Shown here piece by piece: positions 21,681 through 31,294 of a DNA stretch of 64,000 nt; within the stretch, counting starts at the first letter, position 1, and each line of letters begins with the position of its first letter. The stretch comes from Sorangium aterium (lineage in GTDB: Bacteria > Myxococcota_A > Polyangia > Polyangiales > Polyangiaceae). Location of the stretch: NCBI RefSeq assembly GCF_028368935.1, contig NZ_JAQNDK010000003.1:1-64000 (forward strand), written 5' to 3'. The position numbers were made by a program, and so were the translations under genes. The notes under the pieces were generated by a model, which was not told the origin of the DNA, made no database searches, and worked only from the letters and a program-made list of their open reading frames with translations.

Positions 21681-22103
21681 ATGATGGAAGAAACGCAGCT
21701 TTCGTTTCGTCACCTCGAGATCAGCAGGCTCGAGGCGATGGTCGAGATCATGTTCCTCGCCGCATACGCTGACGGATCCATCAACGAGGCCGAGCGCGCC
21801 GAGCTCGCGCGGCACGTGGCGGCCATGAGCGAGGGGCGCGTCGGGGCCGACCTCGTCGAGTCGCTCATCTCCATCATCGAGCGCTCGGTGCGCGACGAGG
21901 GCAGGAGCGGCCGCTTCGCCGCGCTGCGCGCCCGCCTGCCCGACGTGCGGATGCGCGAGGCCGCGATCGAGCTGGCCGTCCGCCTCGTGGCCGCCGACGG
22001 CGTGATCCACGAGAGCGAGCACGCGCTGCTCGTCGAGGCGGCCAGGGCCCTCGAGGTGCCGATCGCGTTCAAGGGGCGCGTCGTGCCCGGCTCGGCCCGC
22101 TAG
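21681..22103 (+). CDS. TerB-like tellurite-resistance-fold protein
   Basis: A 140-residue all-helical protein with two copies of a TerB-type acidic motif: AAYADGSINEAERAEL (about 23-38) and VAADGVIHESEHALL (about 102-116). In TerB-like domains these DGxxxxxE motifs bind divalent metal, and the domain is linked to stress sensing or membrane complexes. No signal peptide. The frame opens further upstream with a possible GTG at 21657, but ATG at 21681 (or 21684) is preferred because homology starts there; no clear ribosome site. A strong hairpin follows. Confidence 0.75.
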   Translation: MMEETQLSFRHLEISRLEAMVEIMFLAAYADGSINEAERAELARHVAAMSEGRVGADLVESLISIIERSVRDEGRSGRFAALRARLPDVRMREAAIELAVRLVAADGVIHESEHALLVEAARALEVPIAFKGRVVPGSAR

Positions 22104-22113
22104 CTCCGCCCGC

Positions 22114-22145
22114 CAGCAGTCCGGCCGGGGATGGCCGGACTGCTG
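22114..22145 (+). terminator. Terminator-like perfect hairpin after terB-like gene
   Basis: CAGCAGTCCGGCC (22114-22126) and GGCCGGACTGCTG (22133-22145) form a perfect 13-bp stem with a 6-base loop, 10 bases after the stop codon. No T-run. Confidence 0.6.
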
Positions 22146-22538
22146 CGCGCTTCGCGGCGGCTTCGCGCGGGCGGCCCTGGGTTCGTCTCCTCGGGGCTCC
22201 GCCCCGAACCCCAGCGTCCGCTCCGCGGCGACCCCGGCGCGCCCCCGTGGTGCCTCGCTGGCCACGACGCGATCCGGACCGACATCCGCCGTCGATGTAC
22301 CCGTAGAGCGCCGGTGTTGCGCGCAGGGAATGCGTCGTGCGACGACCGTTGCGCCGACGGATCGGCCGCGCGCTCGTCCCGGGACCGCGCCGGCGGACGA
22401 GGCGCCGCGCGCCGGTCGCAGCGGACGGCGCGCGGCCCCCGGGCGAGCCGAGGGCGGCGGGCGCCGATCTGAGGCCTCCACACCGCAATCTCGGCGTCAC
22501 GGCGAGCGGGAAAGGGGCGGATCTGCGGCGATTTTAAG

Positions 22539-22554
22539 CGGCCTGCTCCTTGCA
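22539..22554 (+). promoter_or_regulatory. Sigma-54-type promoter for the Ser/Thr kinase gene
   Basis: The sequence has GGC at -24 (22540-22542) and TTGCA at -12 (22550-22554), with the strict 12-base GG-to-GC spacing of sigma-54 promoters. It matches 9 of 12 fixed consensus positions. Transcription would start near 22565, giving a leader of about 9 bases that still includes an AAAGGA ribosome site before ATG 22574. Myxobacteria use sigma-54 heavily in signalling. The enhancer-binding activator is unknown. Confidence 0.5.
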
Positions 22555-22573
22555 ATACCCGTGAGCAAAGGAC

Positions 22574-23836
22574 ATGGACAGCCACCGAACTGACAGCTCC
22601 ACGACGCCACATGGCGCCTCGATGGATCCCGCGTCGAATCGATCCCGCCCTCCGAGTGGGGGCCGAGCCTCTCAGCGTGCGTACCGCTCGCCGCGGTCTC
22701 CGCGCTGGCCTTCGTCTCACCGCCCTCCGTTCGAGCCTGTCGACCTCCGGACGTCGGGCCGCCTGTCGCGGCCGTCTGGCTCGGCCTTCCGTCACGGCGG
22801 GGACGTCGCGCCGCTGGAGGCGCCGAGCGACGCTCCGGCCACCCCGGCGAGCGTACCGCCCGCCACGCTGCGGACCGGCCTTGCCGGCTCGCCCACGGCT
22901 GCCGCCCGGGCGGTCCCCGCGATCGACCCGCGCTCCGCCGCGCTGCGGCGCTACGCCCCAGGCGACGTCCTCGGGGGGCGCTATCGCCTCATGGAGCTCC
23001 TTGGAGAGGGCAGCATGGGCGCCGTGTGGAAGGCGCGGAATCTCGCCCTGAGCCTCGATGTCGCGCTCAAGCTCATCCGTCGCGACTGCGCCGTCCCGGA
23101 GGCCGCCTCGCGGCTGACCCGGGAGGCGCAGGCGACGGCGCGGGTGTCGCACCGCGCCGCGGTGCGGATCTTCGATCTCTGCTTCACGGAGGAGGGAGAG
23201 CCGTTCGCCGTGATGGAGCTCCTCCAGGGCCGGTCGCTCGCCCAGGTGCTCGCCGAGTCGGGCGCGATGTCGCCGATCTCCGCGGTCCAGCTGCTCCTTC
23301 CCGTGATCGGCGCGCTCGGCGCGGCGCACGGCGCGGGGGTCGTGCACCGGGACGTGAAGCCGGCGAACATCGTCCTCGTGCGCGAGGGCCGCCGCACCGT
23401 CCCCAAGCTGATCGACTTCGGGATCGCCTCCACGGCGGTGCGCGCGGCGGGCGACGAGCGGGGCGAGACGCTGGTCGGGAGCCCGGCCTACATGGCGCCC
23501 GAGCAGGTCCGCGGCGGGCAGGAGTCGGACGCGCGCGGCGACGTGTGGAGCGCGTGCGTCGTGCTCTACGAGCTCGTGAGCAGCCGCCGCCCGTTCGGCG
23601 GCCCGAGCAGCATCTCCATCGTGCACGACGTGCTGCGCGCCGCCCCGCCCCGCCCGGAGGCCCTCGATCTGCACCCGCGGCTCTGGGAGATCATCGAGCG
23701 CGGCCTGGCCAAGGACCCCGAAGGGCGCTTCCCTACCATGGCGGCGCTGGGCCGCGCGCTGGCCCAGTGGGCGATCGCGGCCGGGGTCGCCCACGACGTG
23801 ACGGGCGCGTCCCTCGTCGACTACTGGCTGTCTTGA
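22574..23836 (+). CDS. Pkn2-family Ser/Thr protein kinase
   Basis: 420 residues. The first 130 are Pro/Ser/Arg-rich and probably disordered. Residues about 137-405 form a kinase domain with the glycine loop LGEGSMGAVWKA, catalytic lysine in VALKLIR, HRDVKPANIVL (catalytic loop), DFGIAS and the activation segment SPAYMAPEQ. There is no transmembrane segment and no sensor domain after the kinase, unlike many bacterial PknB-type proteins, so the disordered N-terminus may provide targeting. An AAAGGA site is close to the ATG, and a sigma-54-type promoter lies just upstream. The adjacent gene converges 9 bases away. Confidence 0.92.
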   Translation: MDSHRTDSSTTPHGASMDPASNRSRPPSGGRASQRAYRSPRSPRWPSSHRPPFEPVDLRTSGRLSRPSGSAFRHGGDVAPLEAPSDAPATPASVPPATLRTGLAGSPTAAARAVPAIDPRSAALRRYAPGDVLGGRYRLMELLGEGSMGAVWKARNLALSLDVALKLIRRDCAVPEAASRLTREAQATARVSHRAAVRIFDLCFTEEGEPFAVMELLQGRSLAQVLAESGAMSPISAVQLLLPVIGALGAAHGAGVVHRDVKPANIVLVREGRRTVPKLIDFGIASTAVRAAGDERGETLVGSPAYMAPEQVRGGQESDARGDVWSACVVLYELVSSRRPFGGPSSISIVHDVLRAAPPRPEALDLHPRLWEIIERGLAKDPEGRFPTMAALGRALAQWAIAAGVAHDVTGASLVDYWLS

Positions 23837-23845
23837 GCGGGGCTC

Positions 23846-25063
23846 TCAGTACTTCACGTCGCAGCCCTTCGCGTCGGAGAAGGCCTTGATCGCGTCGAGC
23901 TCGGTCGTGGTCGCGTCGCTGTAGGCCCAGCTGATCGCGCCCGCATATCCGTGGCTGTACCAGCTCTCCAGGAGGGTCGGCAAAGCGGCCGTGGCCAGGC
24001 CGGCGATGGGGAAATCTCCCATGATGACGGGCTTGTCGGTGACGCCGTAGTCCTTGGGCGACTGGTTGTAGGGCCAGTACAGGTTGACCCGGTCGTTGAT
24101 ATGAAAGGTGTAGAAATCGACGTCCGTGTCTCGCCAGGATCGCGCCCACTTCATCGACGCCGAGCCGATCGTGATGAGCGCCGTGCTCTCCGCGCGCAGC
24201 GCCCGGATGGTGTCGCCGAGGAAGGCCGCCATCTGCGCGTGCTCGATCGGCTCCACCTGGGGGTCGGGTTCGTAGCGAGGGCCGTCGTCCGGGCTCGATC
24301 CGGTCATGGCCAGCTCGGGCTCGTTGATCACGTCCCACGCGACCATCCGGCGCTGGTAGGGGCTCTGCGCCACGGCCTTGGCGATCGGGCGGACGACCTT
24401 GTCGATCAGCTTCGCGCGCCGCTTCGCGTCCTTCACGATGGAGGTGATACCGACGGTCTTCACGTCGGCGTCGAGCCGGGTCGGGTGGAAGTTGTCGAAG
24501 GAGAACAGGCAGAACACCAGGTTGACGTCCGCCTGCTCGGCGAGCTCTAGCGCCTTCTGGACGTCGCGCCGCGTCGTCCCGCCGAGGCCTGTCGGGTTCT
24601 CGCTCGTGTCGAAGACGACGCTCTCGCCCCGGATCTCCGGCAGCATCCACCACCGCACGACGCTCGCCCCGTGAGCACGGATGTCGGCGAGGTTCTTCGC
24701 GTGCGTCTCCGCCTCGGCCGCGACGCCGTGCTTGCCCCACGCGGCGATGCCGCCGAAGTCGCCGGCGAAGTTGTGCCACGCATAGTTCATTCCGAACATG
24801 AAGCGCTTCTTGCAGCCGATCGTGATACCCGCGCTCTCAGCGGGGCACTCGTCGACACACTCCATGGCGTCGCCCGGACCGCCTCCCTGTCCTCCGTGGC
24901 CACCGTCGGAGGGGGCGCCCTCGCCACCGCCGCCGCCCGCGCCGCCAGCGCCCTTGCCGGACGCCCCGCCAGCAGGCGAGCTCACGCCGGAGCAGGCGAC
25001 GAGGACCAGCGCGGCTGTTGCGATGAGCGCGCGGAGACCGGGTGGGCAACGGAGTGCGTTCAT
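23846..25063 (-). CDS. Secreted lipoprotein with GH5-like TIM-barrel
   Basis: A 405-residue lipoprotein: signal peptide with lipobox-like LVACS (cysteine about 24), a Gly/Ser-rich linker to about residue 68, then a TIM-barrel domain resembling glycoside hydrolase family 5 or mannanase-like enzymes. VAWDVINEPEL (about 245-255) holds the conserved Asn-Glu acid/base pair. The strand that normally carries the nucleophile (usually GEFG or similar) reads DKPVIMGDFPI, with Asp in place of Glu, so activity is uncertain or altered. It probably acts on polysaccharides at the cell surface. It converges on the Ser/Thr kinase gene. Confidence 0.75.
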   Translation of the reverse strand: MNALRCPPGLRALIATAALVLVACSGVSSPAGGASGKGAGGAGGGGGEGAPSDGGHGGQGGGPGDAMECVDECPAESAGITIGCKKRFMFGMNYAWHNFAGDFGGIAAWGKHGVAAEAETHAKNLADIRAHGASVVRWWMLPEIRGESVVFDTSENPTGLGGTTRRDVQKALELAEQADVNLVFCLFSFDNFHPTRLDADVKTVGITSIVKDAKRRAKLIDKVVRPIAKAVAQSPYQRRMVAWDVINEPELAMTGSSPDDGPRYEPDPQVEPIEHAQMAAFLGDTIRALRAESTALITIGSASMKWARSWRDTDVDFYTFHINDRVNLYWPYNQSPKDYGVTDKPVIMGDFPIAGLATAALPTLLESWYSHGYAGAISWAYSDATTTELDAIKAFSDAKGCDVKY

Positions 25064-25140
25064 AAGGACAGCGGGGTGATCGTACGCGTGCTGTCACGCG
25101 AACGCCATCCTCGGGTGGCGGCGCGGGCAGCGAGCGGGCC

Positions 25141-25186
25141 GCGAGATGCGGGCAGGCCGGGCGGCGAGATGCGGGCAGGCTGGACG
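25141..25186. repeat. 23-bp direct repeat, two copies
   Basis: A 23-base unit beginning GCGAGATGCGGGCAGGC occurs at 25141-25163 and again at 25164-25186 with two differences. It lies between the divergent GH5-like lipoprotein and alcohol dehydrogenase genes and could be a tandem regulator site. Confidence 0.6.
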
Positions 25187-25311
25187 GCGGGCGGCGCGGG
25201 GCGTCGCCAGCGGGGTCCCCCCTTGAAACCTGCTTCCCCGCCCGGCTATTGGAGGGGCTCGGGCGCCGCTCGGCCCCGAACGCCCCGCTTGCGGGAGGAG
25301 AACCACCGATC

Positions 25312-26424
<1,113 letters not shown>

Positions 26425-26495
26425 AGCGGCGCGGGGCTCGACGCCGGCCGCCTCGCGCGTGACCGCAGGGGCGGACGAGCGCACTAGGCCGCTCG

Positions 26496-26544
26496 GCGCG
26501 CGGGCATGGCGCGCGCGCCATGCATGCGGGCCATGCCCGCGCGC
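26496..26544. repeat. Long GC-rich inverted repeat between alcohol dehydrogenase and aminopeptidase genes
   Basis: A 15-bp arm (26496-26510, containing CGCGGGCATGGC) pairs perfectly with 26530-26544 across 19 bases. Overlapping it, 26504-26523 is itself a perfect 20-bp palindrome (GCATGGCGCG plus its complement). The two structures exclude each other. It could be a terminator for the dehydrogenase gene, an RNA switch or a protein site. Confidence 0.6.
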
Positions 26545-26616
26545 GCCAGGCCTGCTCCTCGGGGCGCGTGTCGGTGCCATGTCGGTGCCCTATCGGCGGC
26601 GACGGGTGCTGCAAAA

Positions 26617-28194
26617 ATGCTGACCCATGTGACATCATTCGCCGCCATGGTCCATGTCACCTCCCTGGCGGGGCTGCCCGCCAACGCCCTCGCGGAGTCG
26701 ACCGCGGCGATCGCGGCCTGCGATGCTGTCGTCCTCGTCGCGCCATCGCCCATCGCGAAGTACGCGGGGGGGCTCGGCTCCGCCGTGGGCGCGGTGGTCG
26801 AGGCTGCGGCGCGCGTCGACTCCGCGCTCGAGGGCAAGTGTGCTCCGCTCGTCCTGCCGGCGCCGGGGGTGCCTGGCGGGCGCCTGGTGCTCGCGCCGAT
26901 GGGGCCGCTCTCGGAAGACGTCGATGACGTCCGCTCCGTCGCGGAGGCGGCGGCGGCCGGCTTCGCGCGGGCGGTGGACGCGGGGGCGAGCCGGCCGCTG
27001 CTCGTCGTGCGCGCTCCGGTGGGCGCTGCGCCGCGGTTCGCGCGGGCCGTGGAGGTGGGCGCGCTCGCCGCGCTCGGGAGCCAGTGGACGCCGCTCGAGG
27101 CGCGGGAGGCCGAGATGGCCCCGCGCTCGGCCGAGTCGGTCGCGGTGCTCGGGCTGTCGGAGGCGCGCGCCCGCGAGATCGCGGCCATCGAGGTCGGCCG
27201 GGCGCTCTGCCGCGACATCACGGGCACCGAGCCGGAGCGGATGGCGCCCCGCCGCGTCGCCGAGATGTGCGAGGCGGCATTCGCGAGGACGGGGGTGCTC
27301 GTCAAGATCGAGCGCAACGTCGATGACTATCCGCTCATCAGCGCGGTCTCGCGGGCGTCGCGGGTCGTCGAGCGGCACCGGCCGTGCGTCGTGCGGCTCG
27401 ACTACAGGCCTCGCGGGGAGATCCGGCGAACGGTGCTGCTCGCGGGCAAGGGCGTCACCTACGACACGGGCGGCGTCGATCTGAAGACCGACGGGCACAT
27501 GGCCGGGATGTCCCGGGACAAGGGCGGCGCCGGCGCGGTCGCCGGCCTCGTGCGCGCGGCCGCGGCGCTCGGCCTGGAGGGCGTGCGCATCGTCGGGCTC
27601 CTCGGGCTCGTGCGCAACAGCATCGGCGAGGAGTCCTATGTGAGCGACGAGATCATCCGCAGCCGCGCCGGCGTGCGCGTGCGGATCGGCAACACCGACG
27701 CCGAGGGGCGCCTCATCCTGGCTGACCTGCTCGCGCTCTCGCGGGAGCTCGCCATGAGCGGCGCGGCGGACCCTATCGTGTTCTCGGTCGCGACGCTGAC
27801 CGGGCACGTCTACCGCGCCCATGGGCCTTATACCGGCGCGATCGGCAACTCCGCCGCGCGCGAGGAGCTCGATCGGCTCGACGTCCTCGCGGAGCGCTGG
27901 GGCGAGCCGATGGAGCGCGTCCGGCCGCGGCGCGAGGACTACACGTTCGTGGCGCCCCGGTCGAGCGCCGAGGACGTGGTCTCCTCGAACCGCCTCGCCT
28001 CGGTGAACACGCCGCGCGGGCACCAGTTCCCCTTCGCGTTCCTCGACATCGCCTCGGGGCTCAAGGGGGGGGCGCTGCCGTTCATCCACCTCGACATCGG
28101 CGGGGTCGGGGTCGAGTCGGCGGACTGGCAGTTCGGCCGCCCGACAGGCGTCCCCATTCCGAGCCTGACAGCCTATCTCTCAGGCGAATCTTAA
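26617..28194 (+). CDS. Leucyl aminopeptidase, M17 family
   Basis: About 525 residues. The C-terminal catalytic domain carries the two-metal M17 site: GKGVTYDTGGVDLK (Lys and Asp ligands), MSRDKGGA and NTDAEGRLILADLL. The N-terminal half is the variable macrodomain-like region. The enzyme removes N-terminal residues from peptides in the cytoplasm as a hexamer. The start is uncertain: ATG at 26617 or at 26647 (515 residues); neither has a clear ribosome site. All residues expected in the active site are present, so it is likely functional. Confidence 0.88.
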   Translation: MLTHVTSFAAMVHVTSLAGLPANALAESTAAIAACDAVVLVAPSPIAKYAGGLGSAVGAVVEAAARVDSALEGKCAPLVLPAPGVPGGRLVLAPMGPLSEDVDDVRSVAEAAAAGFARAVDAGASRPLLVVRAPVGAAPRFARAVEVGALAALGSQWTPLEAREAEMAPRSAESVAVLGLSEARAREIAAIEVGRALCRDITGTEPERMAPRRVAEMCEAAFARTGVLVKIERNVDDYPLISAVSRASRVVERHRPCVVRLDYRPRGEIRRTVLLAGKGVTYDTGGVDLKTDGHMAGMSRDKGGAGAVAGLVRAAAALGLEGVRIVGLLGLVRNSIGEESYVSDEIIRSRAGVRVRIGNTDAEGRLILADLLALSRELAMSGAADPIVFSVATLTGHVYRAHGPYTGAIGNSAAREELDRLDVLAERWGEPMERVRPRREDYTFVAPRSSAEDVVSSNRLASVNTPRGHQFPFAFLDIASGLKGGALPFIHLDIGGVGVESADWQFGRPTGVPIPSLTAYLSGES

Positions 28195-28391
28195 TCGATA
28201 GCAGCGGGAAGGAGGAGAGTGGGGCCTTCCGAGCTCTCGTGGAGAACCGGGAGGGAGCTCGTGGTGTTCCGCGCTCGATGGGCGCGTGATCCGTTCCTGG
28301 TGGCAGGGACGGAGGCGGCCCGAGCGGATGTGTTGCACGGTATCATCGGGCGATGGGGGCGGCCGGCACGTCGCTGGCAAGCTGGGCCTCC

Positions 28392-29114
28392 ATGCGGAGA
28401 ACTCGCTCGACCACGACCGGCCATCGCGCACCGATCCCGCGCGCGCTCGCCGGGGGACTCGCCCTCGCGGCCGCCGCGTGCAGCACGGGGGAACCGGGGA
28501 TCAACCTGGATGTACCGCGCCTGCCGGCACAGCGTGCCAGAGGCGATGTCCTGCCAGCCGCCACGAGCGACGGCGAGCAGGTCGAGAGCGCGCAGCCGGC
28601 GCCCGATACGACCGGGATCACGAGCATGGCAGTCCCGATCGGAAGCACCGGATTTGCGCGTGGACGGTCGACGGTGGTCGTGAAGGGCTCGCTGGAGCGC
28701 GTGCGCGCCGCCGTGCTCTCGTTCGAGCGTTATCCGGAGTTCATGCCGCACTACAAGAAGTGCCGCTTGCTCGGGCGCACGCCCGCAGGCGGGTGGGATC
28801 TCTACATGGAGGTCTCGGCCCTCTCGGGCGCAGTCACGATGTGGGCGCGCATCGAGATCCAGAAGCCGGTCGTCGAGGATGGCGTCGAGACCTACGCGTC
28901 CCGCTTCATCTCTGGCAATGTGCAAGATCTCCAGGCCACCTGGCGGCTCGAGAAGATCGACGCCCAGTCGACGCGCCTGTCCCTCGAGGTGTTCCTCCGG
29001 CCGAAGCTGCCGCTGCCGAAGAGCCTCCTCAACGCGGAGAACCTGGACGGTTCGGCGCGCGCCGTCGCGGCCATCCGGGCGCGCGTCGAGCAGGCGCAGG
29101 ACGGGAATCGCTGA
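28392..29114 (+). CDS. Lipoprotein with START/polyketide-cyclase (SRPBCC) domain
   Basis: 240 residues. The signal peptide begins MRRTRS and ends at AAAACS, a lipoprotein cleavage site, then a variable region to about 85. Residues about 90-230 resemble a Coq10/START-type lipid-binding domain (LERVRAAVLSFERYPEFMPHYKKC). Such domains hold hydrophobic ligands. An ATG at 28353 in the same frame is an alternative start, but 28392 gives a better signal peptide. It stands alone between the aminopeptidase and the convergent aldo/keto reductase. The ligand is unknown. Confidence 0.78.
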   Translation: MRRTRSTTTGHRAPIPRALAGGLALAAAACSTGEPGINLDVPRLPAQRARGDVLPAATSDGEQVESAQPAPDTTGITSMAVPIGSTGFARGRSTVVVKGSLERVRAAVLSFERYPEFMPHYKKCRLLGRTPAGGWDLYMEVSALSGAVTMWARIEIQKPVVEDGVETYASRFISGNVQDLQATWRLEKIDAQSTRLSLEVFLRPKLPLPKSLLNAENLDGSARAVAAIRARVEQAQDGNR

Positions 29115-29145
29115 CGCGCGCGCGAGCGAGGCGGAGCGGCCGGCG

Positions 29146-30207
29146 TCACCCGCCCGAGGCGAGCCGCCGGACGGGGTTGGTCACGTCGAGCCGCGCCGCC
29201 GTGGCGCCGTAGACGACCCGCTCGGTGCCAGGGTCGCCCAGGAACTCGTAAGGAAAGCCGAGCGGCACCCGGCTCGCCGCGTCGAGCCTCTCGAGGGCCG
29301 CGGCGGGCAAGACGACGTCGAGGCAGCCCAGGCAGTCCTGCATCTGCTCGGGCTTCCGGGCGCCGATGATGGGGATCACCTGCGCCGGGCGCGACCTGAG
29401 CCACGCGAGCGCCACCTGCGCCGAGGAGCACCCGAGCTCGTCGGCCACGGCGTCGACCGCGCGCGCGACGCGCAGGCCCCGCTCGTCCAGGCGCCCCTGG
29501 TTCATCGCCGCGCGCGCGGCGTCCTTGCCGCCGCCCCGCGTGTACTTGCCCGTGAGCACGCCGCCGGCCATGGGCGCCCACGCGAGCACGCCCAGGCCGA
29601 GCCGGGACGCCATCGGGACGAGCTCCCGCTCCACCGTGCGCTCGATCAGGCTGTACTCGATCTCGATGCCGATGAATGGCGACCAGCCCCGGAGCTCGGC
29701 GATCGCGTTCGCCCGGGAGACGACCCAGGCAGGCGCGTCGGACATGCCGACATAGAGCACCTTGCCCGCGCGCACCACGTCGTCGAGGGCGCGCATGAGC
29801 TCGGCCTCCGGCGTCGTCCAGTCCCACGCATGGACCCAGAGCAGATCGATGTAGTCCGTCCCCAGGCGCTTGAGGCTCGCCTCGACGGACTGGACAAGGT
29901 TCTTCCTGCCGTTGCCGCTCGCGCTCGGATCGGCGTCGTTCATCGAGAGCGAGTACTTCGTCGCGATGACCCACGCGCCGCGGTCGCCGCGGACGAGCTC
30001 CCCGACGATCCGCTCGGCGCTGCCGTTCGTGTACTTGTTGGCGGTGTCGATGAAGTTGCCGCCGCGGGCGCGGTACGCCTCGAGGATGCCGCGGCACGCC
30101 TCGGCCGAGGCGCCGAAGCCCCAGTCCTCGCCGAAGGTCATCGTGCCAAGGCTGATCTCCGAGACCTTGAGCCCGCTGCCGCCGAGCAGCTTGTAACGCA
30201 TCTCCAT
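29146..30207 (-). CDS. Aldo/keto reductase
   Basis: A 353-residue NADPH-dependent oxidoreductase with a TIM barrel. The catalytic tetrad is visible: Asp and Tyr in FIDTANKYTNGSAE, Lys in VIATKYS and His in LLWVHAWD. It resembles the large AKR group of YajO/general-stress type, which reduces aldehydes. The start at 30207 has a strong GAGGAGG site; an in-frame second ATG lies two codons later. It is transcribed divergently from the AraC-type regulator, which probably controls it. Confidence 0.92.
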   Translation of the reverse strand: MEMRYKLLGGSGLKVSEISLGTMTFGEDWGFGASAEACRGILEAYRARGGNFIDTANKYTNGSAERIVGELVRGDRGAWVIATKYSLSMNDADPSASGNGRKNLVQSVEASLKRLGTDYIDLLWVHAWDWTTPEAELMRALDDVVRAGKVLYVGMSDAPAWVVSRANAIAELRGWSPFIGIEIEYSLIERTVERELVPMASRLGLGVLAWAPMAGGVLTGKYTRGGGKDAARAAMNQGRLDERGLRVARAVDAVADELGCSSAQVALAWLRSRPAQVIPIIGARKPEQMQDCLGCLDVVLPAAALERLDAASRVPLGFPYEFLGDPGTERVVYGATAARLDVTNPVRRLASGG

Positions 30208-30357
30208 GGTCGTCCTCCTCGGGCGCAGTCGTCGCCCGGCGACGGGCAGCCTAGGGCCGGCGGGGAGGGTGCTATAGAACGCCGCTGCGCTCCCTGGAAC
30301 CGGGCTGCTGCGTTGACCGGCCACGCGCCGCAGGCGCATGCTGGGGCCGGCTCTCCA

Positions 30358-31269
30358 ATGGCATCCCGCGCATCTCGCGTCTCTCGTGCCTCCCGCAGCG
30401 CCATCCCGTTCGTCCGCGCCGGCACCCGCGAGCCCATCGAGGCGCTCCGGCAGGCGGAGATCCGCGCGTCCAGCCGCTCGCTGCGCTGGACGGGCATGGT
30501 GGCCGAGCTCGGCGTAAACCCGTCCTGGGAGACAGACCACCTCGCCGTCGCCGGCCATTACATCGCCATCAACCTCGCGGACGCGCCGCTGCGCTTCGAG
30601 CGAAAGGGCCAGCGCGGCTTTGAGCGCGTGGAGATGCCGCCCGGCAGTCTCTGGCTCCAGCCCGCGGAGGTGCCTTTCTCTCATCGCGTGAGCGAGGCCA
30701 CGATCTATGGCGCGCTCGTGCTCGACCCTGCGCGGCTCGCGCGGCTCGCCGGGGTGCGGGAGCTGCTGCTGGAGCCCCGCGTGGGGCTCGTGGACGCCCA
30801 GATCGAGCACGTGCTTCGCGCGCTGCTGGTCGAGGTCTCGCGCGGCGGCGCCACGGGCGCGCTCTTCGCGGACGCGATGCTCTCCGGGCTCGCGGCGCGG
30901 CTCGGCGCCCGCCATGCGGCCCGGCCGGACCGGCCGGCTCGGGGCGGGCTGTCCCCTGCGACGCTGCGGCGCCTGCTCGACTACATCGAGGCGCACCTCG
31001 GCGACGACTTCGGGCTGGAGGCGCTCTCCGGCGTGGCCGGGCTGAGCCCCGCGCACATGGCGCGGGAGTTCAAGCGAGCGCTGGGGGAGCCGCCGCTCGC
31101 CTACGTGACGCGGCGGCGGCTCGACCGCGCCCGCGAGGCGCTGCTCGCCGGCGGCCGCCCGATCGGGGAGCTCGCGGGCGCGCTCGGCTTCGCCGACCAG
31201 AGCCACCTGACACGGCTCTTCAAGCGGCGGTTCGGGATCACCCCGGGCGCGCTCGCCCGTGGCCGGTGA
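30358..31269 (+). CDS. AraC-family transcriptional regulator
   Basis: A 303-residue regulator. The N-terminal part (about 20-190) looks like an AraC ligand-binding domain (cupin-like, MPPGSLWLQPAEVPFSHRV). Residues about 205-300 are the double helix-turn-helix of the family, ending in GFADQSHLTRLFKRRFGITPGAL, which matches the AraC signature. The start at 30358 (ATG) is chosen by homology; a TTG at 30313 is in frame. It is divergent from the aldo/keto reductase, which is its likely target. The inducer is unknown. Confidence 0.9.
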   Translation: MASRASRVSRASRSAIPFVRAGTREPIEALRQAEIRASSRSLRWTGMVAELGVNPSWETDHLAVAGHYIAINLADAPLRFERKGQRGFERVEMPPGSLWLQPAEVPFSHRVSEATIYGALVLDPARLARLAGVRELLLEPRVGLVDAQIEHVLRALLVEVSRGGATGALFADAMLSGLAARLGARHAARPDRPARGGLSPATLRRLLDYIEAHLGDDFGLEALSGVAGLSPAHMAREFKRALGEPPLAYVTRRRLDRAREALLAGGRPIGELAGALGFADQSHLTRLFKRRFGITPGALARGR

Positions 31270-31294
31270 TCGCCGCGAGGCGCTCGCGGACCCC

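Larger units (their letters stand above)
22104..22573. other. Intergenic region, TerB-like / Ser-Thr kinase
   Basis: A 470-base region without a convincing gene. It contains a perfect 13-bp hairpin at its left end and a sigma-54-type promoter at its right end. The middle is GC-rich, with no repeat or RNA gene that I recognise. Confidence 0.55.

Noticed and set aside
22104-22573. Open frames in the TerB-kinase gap
   Set aside because: They are short, Arg-rich and occur in several frames at once, as expected from high GC content.
28879-30357. Long open frame upstream of the AraC regulator in the same frame
   Set aside because: It runs antisense through the aldo/keto reductase; only the part from 30358 matches the AraC family.
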